Source: Dehalococcoidia bacterium (GTDB lineage Bacteria; Chloroflexota; Dehalococcoidia; E44-bin15). Taken from it: DNA of 64,000 bases. The stretch's first letter is position 1, and the number at the start of each line of letters is the position of its first letter. The notes below the pieces were generated by a model. That model was given only the letters and a program-made list of their open reading frames with translations. It made no database searches and was not told where the DNA came from. The stretch covers positions 1 through 64,000 of the forward strand of contig JBAZMV010000005.1 in NCBI GenBank assembly GCA_041649635.1, read 5' to 3'. Of this stretch, positions 7,916 through 16,914 are shown one piece after another. The position numbers and the translations under genes are program-made.

Positions 7916-8932
7916 CTACGGCATGCTCCGTCCGATCGATGATGCCACGGGTGTAACAAGCGTCATGAGACGGTTGAAGTTCTCGAAAGTAAGCGACTGA
8001 GCGCCGTCCTTCAGAGCGGTGTCGGGTGTGGGGTGCACCTCCACCATGAGGCCGTCGGCTCCGGCGGCCACCGCGGCCAGCGCCATCGGCGTTACCAGAT
8101 ACCATTTGCCCGTGCCGTGGCTCGGGTCGGCGATGATGGGCAGATGGCTCAGCTTCTTGATTATCGGTATCGAGTCCAAATCCATCGTATTGCGCGTATA
8201 GGTCTCGAACGTCCTGATGCCCCTGGCGCACATGATTACTTTGTTGTTTCCCTGAGACAGTATGTATTCGGCGGAGAGCAGCCACTCCTGAATCGTCGCG
8301 GCCAGCCCGCGCTTAAGCATGACCGGCTTCTTGCTCTTGCCGACCTCGTCGAGGAGGAAGAAGTTCTGCATGCTGCGCGCCCCAACTTGAAGGATGTCGG
8401 CGTATTCCGCTACCAATTCCACATCCTCGGGGCTCATTACCTCGGTGATCACAGGCATGCCCGTTGCTTTGCCGGCCTTTTCCAGCAGCTTCAAACCCTG
8501 TTTGCCCAGGCCGCGGAAACTGTACGGAGATGTGGATGGCTTATAGGCGCCGCCGCGCAGGATGTTGGCCCCCGCCGCCTTCACCGCCTGGGCGACGGAT
8601 ATCACCTGCTCCTCGCTCTCCACGGCGCACGGCCCGGCCATGACGGCCAGCTTGTTGCCGCCGATAGTCACATTGCCGACCTTGATTGTAGTGGGTTCAG
8701 GCTTGAACTCCCTGCAGGCCAGCTTGAAAGGCTTGCTTATTGGAACGACCTCTTCCACCTGAGGCCATGTCTCAAACGTGTCTTTCAGCTGTGGATATGT
8801 TTGCCCTACCACGCCGACCACGGTGCGTTCCACGCCCTGCGATACGTGGCCGGTGAAGCCCATCTGGCTGAGCCGGTCAAGGAGTTCCACTACGTCCTTT
8901 TCCGAATGTCCCTGATGCATTACGATGAGCAT
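7916..8932 (-). CDS. aroF: 3-deoxy-7-phosphoheptulonate (DAHP) synthase, type Ibeta with N-terminal regulatory domain
   Basis: 338 residues. It condenses phosphoenolpyruvate and erythrose-4-phosphate, the first step of the shikimate pathway. About 70 N-terminal residues form a ferredoxin/ACT-like domain as in the Thermotoga enzyme, expected to mediate aromatic amino acid feedback. The catalytic barrel shows [47 protein letters not shown] and EVHPTP. The ribosome binding site GAGG sits at the end of aroH, four bases upstream, so the two are translationally linked. Confidence 0.95.
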   Translation of the reverse strand: MLIVMHQGHSEKDVVELLDRLSQMGFTGHVSQGVERTVVGVVGQTYPQLKDTFETWPQVEEVVPISKPFKLACREFKPEPTTIKVGNVTIGGNKLAVMAGPCAVESEEQVISVAQAVKAAGANILRGGAYKPSTSPYSFRGLGKQGLKLLEKAGKATGMPVITEVMSPEDVELVAEYADILQVGARSMQNFFLLDEVGKSKKPVMLKRGLAATIQEWLLSAEYILSQGNNKVIMCARGIRTFETYTRNTMDLDSIPIIKKLSHLPIIADPSHGTGKWYLVTPMALAAVAAGADGLMVEVHPTPDTALKDGAQSLTFENFNRLMTLVTPVASSIGRSMP

Positions 8933-8935
8933 TCT

Positions 8936-9313
8936 TTATTCCTCCGCATCGCAGTCGCCATCATCCGACCTCAGGACGGCGGCCCCTTTGAGATAAATAT
9001 GTTTTATATCGTCCGGCTTCTTATCGGTATTGAACAGGATAAGTATGCGCAGGCATGATTGCAGGCTGTCCGGCACGTTTATCTCACGGCTGCAGAGGAG
9101 CGGTGTGTTCGACATGCCCATCTCGCGAGCCGCCCTGGCCGGGAAGGCTGCGTTCAAATCGTCAGTGACCGTGAAGATAATGCTTGTGATATCGTCGTTG
9201 CCGACGCCGTTTGCTTTGATTATTTCATGGAGCAGCTCTTTTGTCGATGCGTATATGCTTTGCTTTGTGTTGGCATCGACCGTTGTAGCTCCTCTAATAC
9301 CGCGGCATTTCAT
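8936..9313 (-). CDS. aroH: Chorismate mutase, AroH class
   Basis: 125 residues, the size of Bacillus AroH. It converts chorismate to prephenate on the way to phenylalanine and tyrosine. The signatures MKCRGIRGATTV, FPARAAREMG, LCSREINV and HIYLKGAAVLR match the trimeric AroH fold, with the active-site arginines retained. First gene of aroH-aroF-ribF, placing the first and a late step of aromatic synthesis under one promoter. Confidence 0.93.
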   Translation of the reverse strand: MKCRGIRGATTVDANTKQSIYASTKELLHEIIKANGVGNDDITSIIFTVTDDLNAAFPARAAREMGMSNTPLLCSREINVPDSLQSCLRILILFNTDKKPDDIKHIYLKGAAVLRSDDGDCDAEE

Positions 9314-9353
9314 TTGTATTTAACCTCTGAAAGCGAAAAATCGGTGAGACCGG

Positions 9354-10076
9354 TTAAGATATTATCATAAATATGAAAGCAATGGAATTGTAGGTGAAGT
9401 GCGCAAAGATGCACGGCCAGATAGATTTGGTCTTGATGTAAAGCCATGCTAAAAGCAGTCCTAACAGGAAAATGGGCACCATGGCGCCGGGTTGCAGGTG
9501 GGCTAAGGCGAAAATAAACGCGCTGACAACTATCCCCCAGCCTTTTCCGAAGCGTTTGCTGATTCCGGGCAGCATGAAACCCCTGAAGAATGTCTCCTCG
9601 GCTATGGGCGCTACGACCATAGCGAAAAGACCGAGCATGGTCCAGTTGTACCACGTTCCCACGAAATCGGCTGGCAGGGACGAGGGCGAATCGGCTCCCG
9701 TCTGCACGATTATGAAGTCGTATAGAGAGCCGACGGCTATGCCTAAGAGTACAACGGACGCGCCGAGCAAAAGCCCATTGACGTTGCTGTTGCGGAAGCC
9801 CAGCGCGCGCCATCCGCATCTGTATTTGCGAACGCTGAAGAGCCACACGGCGAGAATCATCAGCGCGTAAAGGGGGAGCCCCGCGATGATAAGTATAAAC
9901 CAGCTTTCGAGCACCCAGTCTGAGCCCGACAATGCGAAAAGCGCAAGAAACACAACCAGGAGCCCTATAATAGCGACAGTGGAGACGATTGTGAGAAGGG
10001 TCGCTTTACCGACATCTCCTATTGTCCAGGGCACCGGTTCCGGGCTTTTGTTCTGTTGGAGGTTTTCTTCCATCAT
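9354..10076 (-). CDS. CPBP-family intramembrane metalloprotease
   Basis: 240 residues with about six to eight membrane segments. The three CPBP/Abi (CAAX protease-like) motifs are present: EETFFRG, FALAHLQPG and HFTYNS. These are the expected zinc-binding/catalytic residues. The substrate is unknown; homologues process prenylated or bacteriocin-related proteins. The ATG overlaps the stop of the upstream CoA transferase (ATGA), so it is the last gene of the rph operon. Confidence 0.88.
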   Translation of the reverse strand: MMEENLQQNKSPEPVPWTIGDVGKATLLTIVSTVAIIGLLVVFLALFALSGSDWVLESWFILIIAGLPLYALMILAVWLFSVRKYRCGWRALGFRNSNVNGLLLGASVVLLGIAVGSLYDFIIVQTGADSPSSLPADFVGTWYNWTMLGLFAMVVAPIAEETFFRGFMLPGISKRFGKGWGIVVSAFIFALAHLQPGAMVPIFLLGLLLAWLYIKTKSIWPCIFAHFTYNSIAFIFMIIS

Positions 10077-11362
10077 ATGTCAGTATACGGCAGCGGGGCC
10101 TCCGCTGTCACACCCGCCTGTGCCAGTTCCTCGATATCCGCTTCGCTCATGCCGAGCAGCTCGCCGAGGACGTAGCGGTTGTGCTCGCCGAAGCACGGGG
10201 CGGGTCGCTCGATGCGGCCGTGGGTGTGGCTCATCTTCCACGATATGCCCGGCAAAATGTGTTTCCCCGCCTCCGGGTGTTCTATCTCTGTGAAGAAGCC
10301 GCGCTCCTTGAGGTGCGGGTCGTTTACCAGTTCGGCGGCGTCAAGCACGGCTCCGGCCTTGATGCCGTGCGACTGAAGTATCTCCGCAAGCTCGATATTG
10401 TCGCAAGCGCTCGTCCAATTACCGATCAGTTCGTCGAGCTCATCCCGGTGCGCCAGCCTGCCGTCGTTCGTGTCGAATTTGCCATCGCGACTCCATGTCG
10501 TGTCGCCCATAGCCTCGCGTAGAGCCTGCCACTCCCCGTCGGACTCGATAGCGATCGCTATCCATTTATCGTTGCCTTTTGCGCGGTAGCAGCCGTGGGG
10601 GGCTATTTTGGGGTGCTGATTTCCTATTGGTCGCACCGGTCGATGATTCATCTGGTAATCCATACACGCCTCGCCGAGCAGGGGCGTGAGCGCCTCGCGC
10701 ATGGACAGGTCGATGTATTGCCCGACGCCTTTGTTTTGTCGATAACGCAGCGCTGCCATGATGGCGAAGGCGGCGTGCAGGCCCGCGGCGGCGTCGGCGT
10801 AGGCCACGCCCGGCTTGAGCGGCGCGCCGTCCGGGTAAGCGGTAAGTTTCGATAGACCGCTCATGGCCTCTATTCCCTCGCCGTAGGATACGCAGTCGCG
10901 GTACGGTCCGTCTTGCCCGTATGCGGAGATCGATATCATTATTATTTTAGGATTGATGTCTTTCAGCACCGCATAATCGAGCCCGAAGTTGTGCATGACG
11001 CGGGGGGAGAAATTCTCCACCACCACGTCGCTTATCGTCACAAGACGTTTGAATACATCGACGCCGCGCGGTTTCGACAGGTCGATGGTTATGGCGTATT
11101 TGTTGCGGTTGACCTCGTTGTAGTAGGCGAAGCGGTTGTAGGAGTGCTCGCCCGTGTCGCCGCCGGGGAATGATGCCCCGAAGTCCCCGCCCGGCTTCAT
11201 CCTTGGCAGTGAGCCGCCCCGCCCCGACCTGGCGGCGCACTCGATGCGGATGACCTCGGCCCCCATGTCGGCCAGCAGCTTTGTAGCATACGGCCCGGCG
11301 AAGACCTGCGAAAGGTCGATGACGCGCACGCCGCCGAGGGCCAGCCTGCGTTTAGATGACAT
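10073..11362 (-). CDS. CaiB/BaiF family III CoA transferase, paralogue 2
   Basis: 429 residues. Family III enzymes move CoA between carboxylic acids by a covalent aspartyl-CoA intermediate. The start GVRVIDLSQVFAGPYATKLLADMGAEVIRIE and the PGVAYADAAAGLHAA region are typical. Where the paralogue next door has CDLVAQAMGGL, this protein reads YGEGIEAMSGL: the usual aspartate position is glycine by my alignment, with a glutamate one residue on, so substrate or mechanism may differ. It overlaps the upstream paralogue by 11 bp and the downstream protease by 4 bp. Confidence 0.88.
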   Translation of the reverse strand: MSSKRRLALGGVRVIDLSQVFAGPYATKLLADMGAEVIRIECAARSGRGGSLPRMKPGGDFGASFPGGDTGEHSYNRFAYYNEVNRNKYAITIDLSKPRGVDVFKRLVTISDVVVENFSPRVMHNFGLDYAVLKDINPKIIMISISAYGQDGPYRDCVSYGEGIEAMSGLSKLTAYPDGAPLKPGVAYADAAAGLHAAFAIMAALRYRQNKGVGQYIDLSMREALTPLLGEACMDYQMNHRPVRPIGNQHPKIAPHGCYRAKGNDKWIAIAIESDGEWQALREAMGDTTWSRDGKFDTNDGRLAHRDELDELIGNWTSACDNIELAEILQSHGIKAGAVLDAAELVNDPHLKERGFFTEIEHPEAGKHILPGISWKMSHTHGRIERPAPCFGEHNRYVLGELLGMSEADIEELAQAGVTAEAPLPYTDI

Positions 11363-12614
11363 TGCGCTCCCTCAGTTTTCCCATTTCATCGCGACTTAGC
11401 TTCAGGGTGTCGATATATATCTCATCGTTGTGCTCTCCCAGCAGCGGGACCCGATTGATGTCGGCGGGCGTCTCGCTCATTTTGAACGGCGCTCCGGGGT
11501 ATTTAATCGTTCCGGCTGGGAGGTGGTCGATCTCCTGAAAATATTTTCTCGACTCGTATTGCGGATCGACGTCGAGCTCCTCGACGCCCATGACCTTGGC
11601 CACCGGCATTCGCCATTGCTGACCCGTTTCGAATATCTCGTCCGCTGTGCGGCTTTCCACCCACGGTCGTATATCCGCCTCCACCTCGTTGGTGTGCCGG
11701 TATCGCAGGATAGACGCCAGGTGAGGCTGCAGGAGCTGCGGCGCTTCGACCATGGTCGCAAAATGGTCCCAGTAGGCGCTGGACTCCATGTGTACGTATC
11801 CGTTTTTGGCCTTCATTAGCGCCGCGGGGCATTTGGAGCGGTGGCGCGCGCCGGTGCGGTTCAGCACCGTTCCGCTGTAGCTGTAGGTGCTGACGGCACC
11901 CTCCAGTATCGAGGCGACGGCTTCCTGAACCGACACGTCAATGTACTGCCCTTCGCCGGTCGCGTCGCGGTAGAACACAGCGCAGAGTATAGCGACGGCG
12001 GCGTTGAGCCCGGCCTGGTACTCGGCCTGGGAGAGAGGCAGCTTGAGCGGCTCACGGTCGGGATCACCGGTGAGGCGCATGAGCCCGCCCATCGCTTGAG
12101 CAACCAGGTCGCAGCCGTTCCAGTCGCGGTGCGGCCCGGTCTGCCCGAAATAGGATATCGAAGCCATTATGATGCCGGATTTAAGTTTCGCTAACGCCGC
12201 GTAGTCGATTCCGAGATTCTTCATCGTCCCCGGCTTGAAATTTTCGACGATGATATCGGCATGTTTTACCAGTCGCTTGAATATATCGCGGCCGGATTTG
12301 TCGTCGATATTTAATGTGATGCTTTTCTTGCTCGTGTTGAGCAGGAGGAAGAGTCCGTTCTTTTCGATGTCGGGATTATTCAGGGTATCCCGTAGGGGCA
12401 GACCCGTGTGTCTGCCCGATGTGGGCGAACACGCAGGTTCGCCCCTACAAAATTGGTCGAGGTTGGAGGCGTGCCGGCTGTCGTCTCCGATTATGGGCTT
12501 TTCGATCTTGATGACGGTTGCGCCGTAATCGGCAAGCAGCTTGGTGCAGTAAGGCCCCGAGATGTTCTCGGAGAGGTCCAGAACCGTAAGTCCGGAGAGC
12601 GCGCCTTCAGCCAC
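11352..12614 (-). CDS. CaiB/BaiF family III CoA transferase, paralogue 1, with an inserted repeat peptide
   Basis: 420 residues. The N-terminus (LTVLDLSENISGPYCTKLLADYGATVIKIE) and GCDLVAQAMGGL, with the catalytic aspartate, place it in family III. Between about residues 56 and 74, nineteen codons come from a GTAGGGGC hairpin element (12392-12448) that keeps the frame. The site lies in the loop after the first Rossmann unit, where the family is variable, so the enzyme may tolerate it. It starts three bases after the rph stop and overlaps the next paralogue. The CoA substrate cannot be read from sequence. Confidence 0.88.
   Translation of the reverse strand: MAEGALSGLTVLDLSENISGPYCTKLLADYGATVIKIEKPIIGDDSRHASNLDQFCRGEPACSPTSGRHTGLPLRDTLNNPDIEKNGLFLLLNTSKKSITLNIDDKSGRDIFKRLVKHADIIVENFKPGTMKNLGIDYAALAKLKSGIIMASISYFGQTGPHRDWNGCDLVAQAMGGLMRLTGDPDREPLKLPLSQAEYQAGLNAAVAILCAVFYRDATGEGQYIDVSVQEAVASILEGAVSTYSYSGTVLNRTGARHRSKCPAALMKAKNGYVHMESSAYWDHFATMVEAPQLLQPHLASILRYRHTNEVEADIRPWVESRTADEIFETGQQWRMPVAKVMGVEELDVDPQYESRKYFQEIDHLPAGTIKYPGAPFKMSETPADINRVPLLGEHNDEIYIDTLKLSRDEMGKLRERNVI
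12392..12448. repeat. 57-bp two-hairpin GTAGGGGC element inside a coding sequence
   Basis: Ends GTAGGGGC and GCCCCTAC are perfect inverted repeats. Inside are two hairpins, GGCAGACCC/GTCTGCC and GGGCGAAC/GTTCGCCC. The length is 57 bp, exactly 19 codons, so the host CoA transferase stays open. The design matches the intergenic element at about 6822-6872. Confidence 0.9.
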
Positions 12615-12617
12615 GGT

Positions 12618-13340
12618 TCACCTCTTGAGGCTGTCCACCGCTTCTTTTTGCACCGCGAACAGTTGCTTTATGCCTGTCTCCGCCATCGCCAGGATAGTGT
12701 CGATGGTCTTTTTGCTGAAGGGATTTTCCTCGGCAGTGCCCTGCACTTCCACGAACTTGCCCTCGCCGGTCATGACCACGTTGAAATCAACCTCGGCCCA
12801 CGAGTCCTCGTCGTAGCACAGGTCGAGCAGCTCCTCGCCCGCGACCACGCCCACGCTCGTCGCGGCCACGGCGCTCTTGATGGGGTTCGATGATATTATC
12901 TCTTTCGCTCTGAGCGTGTTGAGCGCCTGGACCAGCGCGACGTATGAGCCGGTGATTGCGGCCGTCCTGGTGCCTCCGTCGGCCTGGAGCACGTCGCAGT
13001 CGACCATGAGCATGCGCTCGCCCAGCGCGTCCAGGTCCACCACCGCCCGCAGCGAGCGCCCGATGAGGCGCTGTATCTCGCGGGTGCGCCCGCCCTTGAG
13101 GCTGTCCTCGCGCGATATCCTGGTGTTTGTCGAGCGGGGGAGCATGCCGTACTCGGCGGTGATCCAGCCCCGCCCCTGGCCCTTGAGGAAGGCGGGCACG
13201 CGCTCCTCAAGCCCGACCGCGCAGATGACCTTTGTGTTGCCCAGCGTGATAAGCGCCGAGCCGTCGGCATAGGGCTGGAAGCCGGTGGTTATCTTGACCG
13301 GGCGCATCTGGTTGTTGGCTCGTCCGTCCCGCCTTTTCAT
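12618..13340 (-). CDS. rph: Ribonuclease PH
   Basis: 240 residues. A phosphorolytic 3'-5' exonuclease that trims tRNA 3' ends. It begins with the classic [13 protein letters not shown] and contains [16 protein letters not shown], the arginine-rich [21 protein letters not shown] (split) and [18 protein letters not shown]. First gene of an operon with two CoA transferases and a CPBP protease; the association is probably only transcriptional. Confidence 0.96.
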   Translation of the reverse strand: MKRRDGRANNQMRPVKITTGFQPYADGSALITLGNTKVICAVGLEERVPAFLKGQGRGWITAEYGMLPRSTNTRISREDSLKGGRTREIQRLIGRSLRAVVDLDALGERMLMVDCDVLQADGGTRTAAITGSYVALVQALNTLRAKEIISSNPIKSAVAATSVGVVAGEELLDLCYDEDSWAEVDFNVVMTGEGKFVEVQGTAEENPFSKKTIDTILAMAETGIKQLFAVQKEAVDSLKR

Positions 13341-13476
13341 GAAATCTCCCCTCGATTTTTTCAGGATGCCGATTGAGTATCATAGAGTATAACATCGCGG
13401 CGGATGAGGGGGCAAATGTGGGGAGGGGGAGTACTGCTTTTGAAATCGAGGCGCGGAGACTTGCGCTCGGACTAAA

Positions 13477-13500
13477 GTGCAGCTTATGCTGCAACATTGA
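13477..13500 (-). terminator. Possible weak terminator after the DGQHR gene
   Basis: On the minus strand, TTGCAGC ATAA GCTGCA forms a short hairpin followed by a few T, 20-45 bp after the stop at 13522. The stem is only six to seven bp. The rest of the gap 13341-13521 shows nothing else. Confidence 0.3.
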
Positions 13501-13521
13501 GAGAGTTATTATGTGTTAACG

Positions 13522-15870
13522 TTACCCAAGTAAGTGATCATGTATATCTTGTAAAAATTTTACTTCTTCTCGATTTAACCTTTTTTCCTTTGTTCCTTCA
13601 TGCGCCCAAAGATTTCTATAAGAGTTAAAAACCGAGAGCCATTTAAGTTTCTCATCTTTGCTATTAAACCCATACCCAACATCTATAGAAAATATCTCAT
13701 CGAAAGTCCTGAAATCAGAGGCCAAGGGGTCTGGTTTTTTAGTCCAATATTTTTCAATAATTTTCTTGTAATCAGTTACAAAAAACATATCAGTCCATGG
13801 AATATCATGCCTACCTAAACCATCCTTATATTTCTTTTCCATTTCCTCTCTAGCCCTAGCTTCACAATCACGTTGAATAGCACCAATTTCGATATCCCAA
13901 TTATCCCCGAATAATGCTTTTAATGTTCCAATAACTTGATTTTTAATACATCTTTCGATTTCTGTGCCTAACTTACGGCCAGTATCTTGTAATTCTTCAT
14001 CTTGCCTCTCTAACCAATCAACAAAATCTGGAGGCGTATATTCTGGGTATTTTTCATTTACTAAGCTTTGAAAACGTCTAAACCATACGCTTTCTGCACC
14101 GGCACCCAACTTCCCCAATAAATATTCATTATCTTCATCAGATAAGCCTTGTATGCCCTTCAGTAGAACGTTTAAATATTTTTCTACTGCTTCAAATCTT
14201 TTTTCAGGAGGCGTCTTTGGATCTACATTGCCAATACTTGCCTCAAAGGTATTTAAACTTCCTATTAAACTTATAAAGGCATACGTTCCTCTATTAGAGA
14301 GGATAAGGTATTGATCGCGCTCAAATACATCAGGGAAATTTTCTTCAACGAATTGGTAACATAGATTAATAAACTTAACGATGCTATCTCTAGCACGGTT
14401 CATTTCAGAATCGTGATTATGGTTGTGGATGTCATACAAAGTAAACTTAGAACTTTCCTCGTCATATTTATTGCCTCTAGCAATAGGTAATAATCCAGAT
14501 ACGGTAAGAACTTTAGCAAAGGGATTGGCGGAAAGTAGAGCCTTATCCTCTCCAATAGATATTTTGTTATATAACGGACCGCTTATCAAACTACCGAGCT
14601 CTTGTATTACTGAAGATCTGAGAGCTTTCAACCTCAAATCAATCCTCTCAGAATCCCAATACAAATCTTCTTCAAGAGTAATTCTAAGCGTGGGACTTAC
14701 AGCTTTTTGATTCTCGTTTATATCCATAAAAATAGATAACTGTTCAGTCGAAGTAAGCCCCTTAAATGCAACTACAGGAATAGTATTCGTGTCTTTAAAG
14801 TCTGACTGAGCATAGCCATACACACGATGTTGGCCGTCAATAATATATGCAATTGCATAAGCATTCGGTATTTTCAGTGTGCCAAAACGAGAACGAGTAA
14901 CAGCACCTCTGGAGGACGCTTCAAACTGCAATGTGTTTTTTTGCTTACTAAAATTAAGAATTACTGAATTAGGAAAGTATCCCCCACCTTCGATAAATTT
15001 TGAGATGCCCTTTAGCCTACTTGGTTGCAACAGCCTTTGGTATGTAGGCATTTCACTCTCATTTGCTTTTGTCCTATGAAGGATAAAGCCCATTTTTAAT
15101 AAGAGGTGGGGTTCAATAGAAAACATATAATACTGCTTTCCTCCCATATCCCCTTCTATTGCAGGAACTTCAATTCTGTCCTTACTAATTAACTCTCCCT
15201 TAAAAAGTAAAGCTAGAAATTGGTAATGAGCTGCGTTTTTATAATGCTTGATTAAGCTATTAATGTAATTGTATGTATTATCGTTGTAAAAGAAAGACCC
15301 CGTAGATAGCAATCTTACAACATCAGCACTTGTACGGTCGAGCCTCAAGTTTCTCGTTGCGAAGATATATTTAACCTTCTTACCTTTACCAAATAACTCT
15401 TCTAACGTCTTCCTAAACCCGTCCAACCGGAGAGGAAGTCCCTCAAAATCTGTTTTAAAGGATGGTGCCTTTGCATGCTTTTCGCTGGATTTACACTCAA
15501 CCAGCAAAATACAATCTTCACCGACAGCAATGACATCAATTTGTTTTTTCTCTAGAGGATCTTTTCCAAAGGGCAACTTAAAATCATTAGTGAAATTAAG
15601 ATGTCTAAAGCCTAGTTCATAAAACTGACACCAAATGTCATCCTCAAACTTATCATTATGACTTTTAGCTTTCCTAAGTCTCGTTTTAGTTTTTAGAGGT
15701 TTACCGAATTCCTCCCATCCTTCATTAAGAAAACCTTCAACCAGATTGTGGGCAACATTCTTTACGTGAAAATCACTTTTTTTTGACGCATAAAGTTTGC
15801 CCAGTTGAGACGGGTCATTTGTAAGTTTCCTTCTTAGCTCGGCTGCTTCTAGGGGATCAATAAATGACAT
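13522..15870 (-). CDS. PD-(D/E)XK nuclease-like / DGQHR / HEPN multidomain protein (probable defence effector)
   Basis: 782 residues, soluble. Three parts are visible. (1) Residues about 105-130 give D112 in QIDVIAV, then LLVECKS with E125 and K127, a PD-(D/E)XK nuclease core. (2) IIDGQHRVYGYA at 345-349 is the DGQHR signature of the DndB-like ParB/sulfiredoxin-related family. (3) Near the C-terminus RNLWAH (R752-H757) fits the HEPN Rx4H ribonuclease motif in a helical tail. Start ATG 15870 has AAGGA nine bases upstream. It follows the Dam methylase by 39 bp on the same strand, so the pair looks like one operon. The composition is much more AT-rich than rph. Both nuclease activities are inferences from motifs. 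Confidence 0.72.
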   Translation of the reverse strand: MSFIDPLEAAELRRKLTNDPSQLGKLYASKKSDFHVKNVAHNLVEGFLNEGWEEFGKPLKTKTRLRKAKSHNDKFEDDIWCQFYELGFRHLNFTNDFKLPFGKDPLEKKQIDVIAVGEDCILLVECKSSEKHAKAPSFKTDFEGLPLRLDGFRKTLEELFGKGKKVKYIFATRNLRLDRTSADVVRLLSTGSFFYNDNTYNYINSLIKHYKNAAHYQFLALLFKGELISKDRIEVPAIEGDMGGKQYYMFSIEPHLLLKMGFILHRTKANESEMPTYQRLLQPSRLKGISKFIEGGGYFPNSVILNFSKQKNTLQFEASSRGAVTRSRFGTLKIPNAYAIAYIIDGQHRVYGYAQSDFKDTNTIPVVAFKGLTSTEQLSIFMDINENQKAVSPTLRITLEEDLYWDSERIDLRLKALRSSVIQELGSLISGPLYNKISIGEDKALLSANPFAKVLTVSGLLPIARGNKYDEESSKFTLYDIHNHNHDSEMNRARDSIVKFINLCYQFVEENFPDVFERDQYLILSNRGTYAFISLIGSLNTFEASIGNVDPKTPPEKRFEAVEKYLNVLLKGIQGLSDEDNEYLLGKLGAGAESVWFRRFQSLVNEKYPEYTPPDFVDWLERQDEELQDTGRKLGTEIERCIKNQVIGTLKALFGDNWDIEIGAIQRDCEARAREEMEKKYKDGLGRHDIPWTDMFFVTDYKKIIEKYWTKKPDPLASDFRTFDEIFSIDVGYGFNSKDEKLKWLSVFNSYRNLWAHEGTKEKRLNREEVKFLQDIHDHLLG

Positions 15871-15909
15871 AGTAAAAATCCTTATTCATTTATGTTCTAG
15901 ATATATTTC

Positions 15910-16749
15910 TTAACAAACAGTATCCCAACCAATTCGAATCAGGACCTCGCTAGTGACTCCCCTATGACTAGATTTGCCTGCAATTACACTGCTGCGCTCA
16001 ATTTTTTCGATCTTATACATTCCTGCATATAGCTTATGAATAGAATGATGATCGGCGTTTGTCATTGTAATCATAGCCCCCCTACCAACGGCAGAAGTTA
16101 TTGCGTCCTTTAACCTCTCTTGATCTGCCCAACTAAATATCTTTTCATTGTATTCTAAGAATCCATTGGAATTATGATTAACTGTATATGGGGGATCAAT
16201 AAAAACAAAGTCACCCTTACCTGAAAGCGATAGCGTTTTCTCAAAATCTTGACACAGTATCATGCCCTTACTAAGCCGCTTGGCAATATTTTCAAAATTA
16301 TCTGTATCTAGGAGAACCTTGTTTTTTGTGCCTCTAGGCACGTTAAATTTTCCGTGGAGATTCACACGATATAGCCCATTCCAGCAAGTACGATTCAGAT
16401 AAAGAAATCTAGCTGCTTTAATGAATCTTTCCCGTGGCTGTGACTCTCTAACTTGATAATAGTAATTGTCGCAATGTTTTTTCTGATGTAATCGAAGAAG
16501 CTTTTCTACTTTTCTGAAATCATCTTTAATAGCGTTATAACAATTTATAAGTTCTGGATTCAAATCAGAGATAATATGCGGTACTTCTGGTAATGAAAAG
16601 AAAACAGCAGCCCCGCCCAGGAAAGGCTCTATGTATCTTTTGTAGCTAGACGGGGCTATTTGAATCCCATTCTTAACAAGCCATCTCTTTCCACCAGCCC
16701 AACTCAAAAACGGCTCTAATTCACTCTTATTTTGATTACTTAACTGCAT
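15910..16749 (-). CDS. dam: Dam-family (D12 class) adenine-N6 DNA methyltransferase
   Basis: 279 residues. It transfers methyl from S-adenosylmethionine to adenine in DNA. The SAM motif region is PFLSWAGGKRWL with IEPFLGGAAVFF, and the catalytic motif IV is DPPYTV (family DPPY). RFIKAARFLYLNRTCWNGLYR matches the Dam target-recognition segment (split). ATG 16749 follows GAGAG; a TTG at 16767 would add six residues. AT-rich and immediately upstream of the DGQHR/nuclease gene, it more likely marks self DNA for that system than serving mismatch repair. Sequence specificity (GATC or other) is not readable with certainty. Confidence 0.9.
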   Translation of the reverse strand: MQLSNQNKSELEPFLSWAGGKRWLVKNGIQIAPSSYKRYIEPFLGGAAVFFSLPEVPHIISDLNPELINCYNAIKDDFRKVEKLLRLHQKKHCDNYYYQVRESQPRERFIKAARFLYLNRTCWNGLYRVNLHGKFNVPRGTKNKVLLDTDNFENIAKRLSKGMILCQDFEKTLSLSGKGDFVFIDPPYTVNHNSNGFLEYNEKIFSWADQERLKDAITSAVGRGAMITMTNADHHSIHKLYAGMYKIEKIERSSVIAGKSSHRGVTSEVLIRIGWDTVC

Positions 16750-16914
16750 AACTCTCTTCAATCTCAATGAGTATTCGCGCTTACTATCTCATCGGGTCAA
16801 GCGAGATACTCCGAGTAAGTGGTTCAAGTGTAATCAAATAGTGTATGCATGTCAACGCACTTCGCTGTCAGCGCAGGCTGGGGGTGGCAAACGCGGGGAG
16901 GGGGGCTGGGGTCC

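Noticed and set aside
7893..8285. N-terminal extension of ribF by 131 codons
   Set aside because: The extension is antisense to aroF, low in homology, and a good start exists at 7892.
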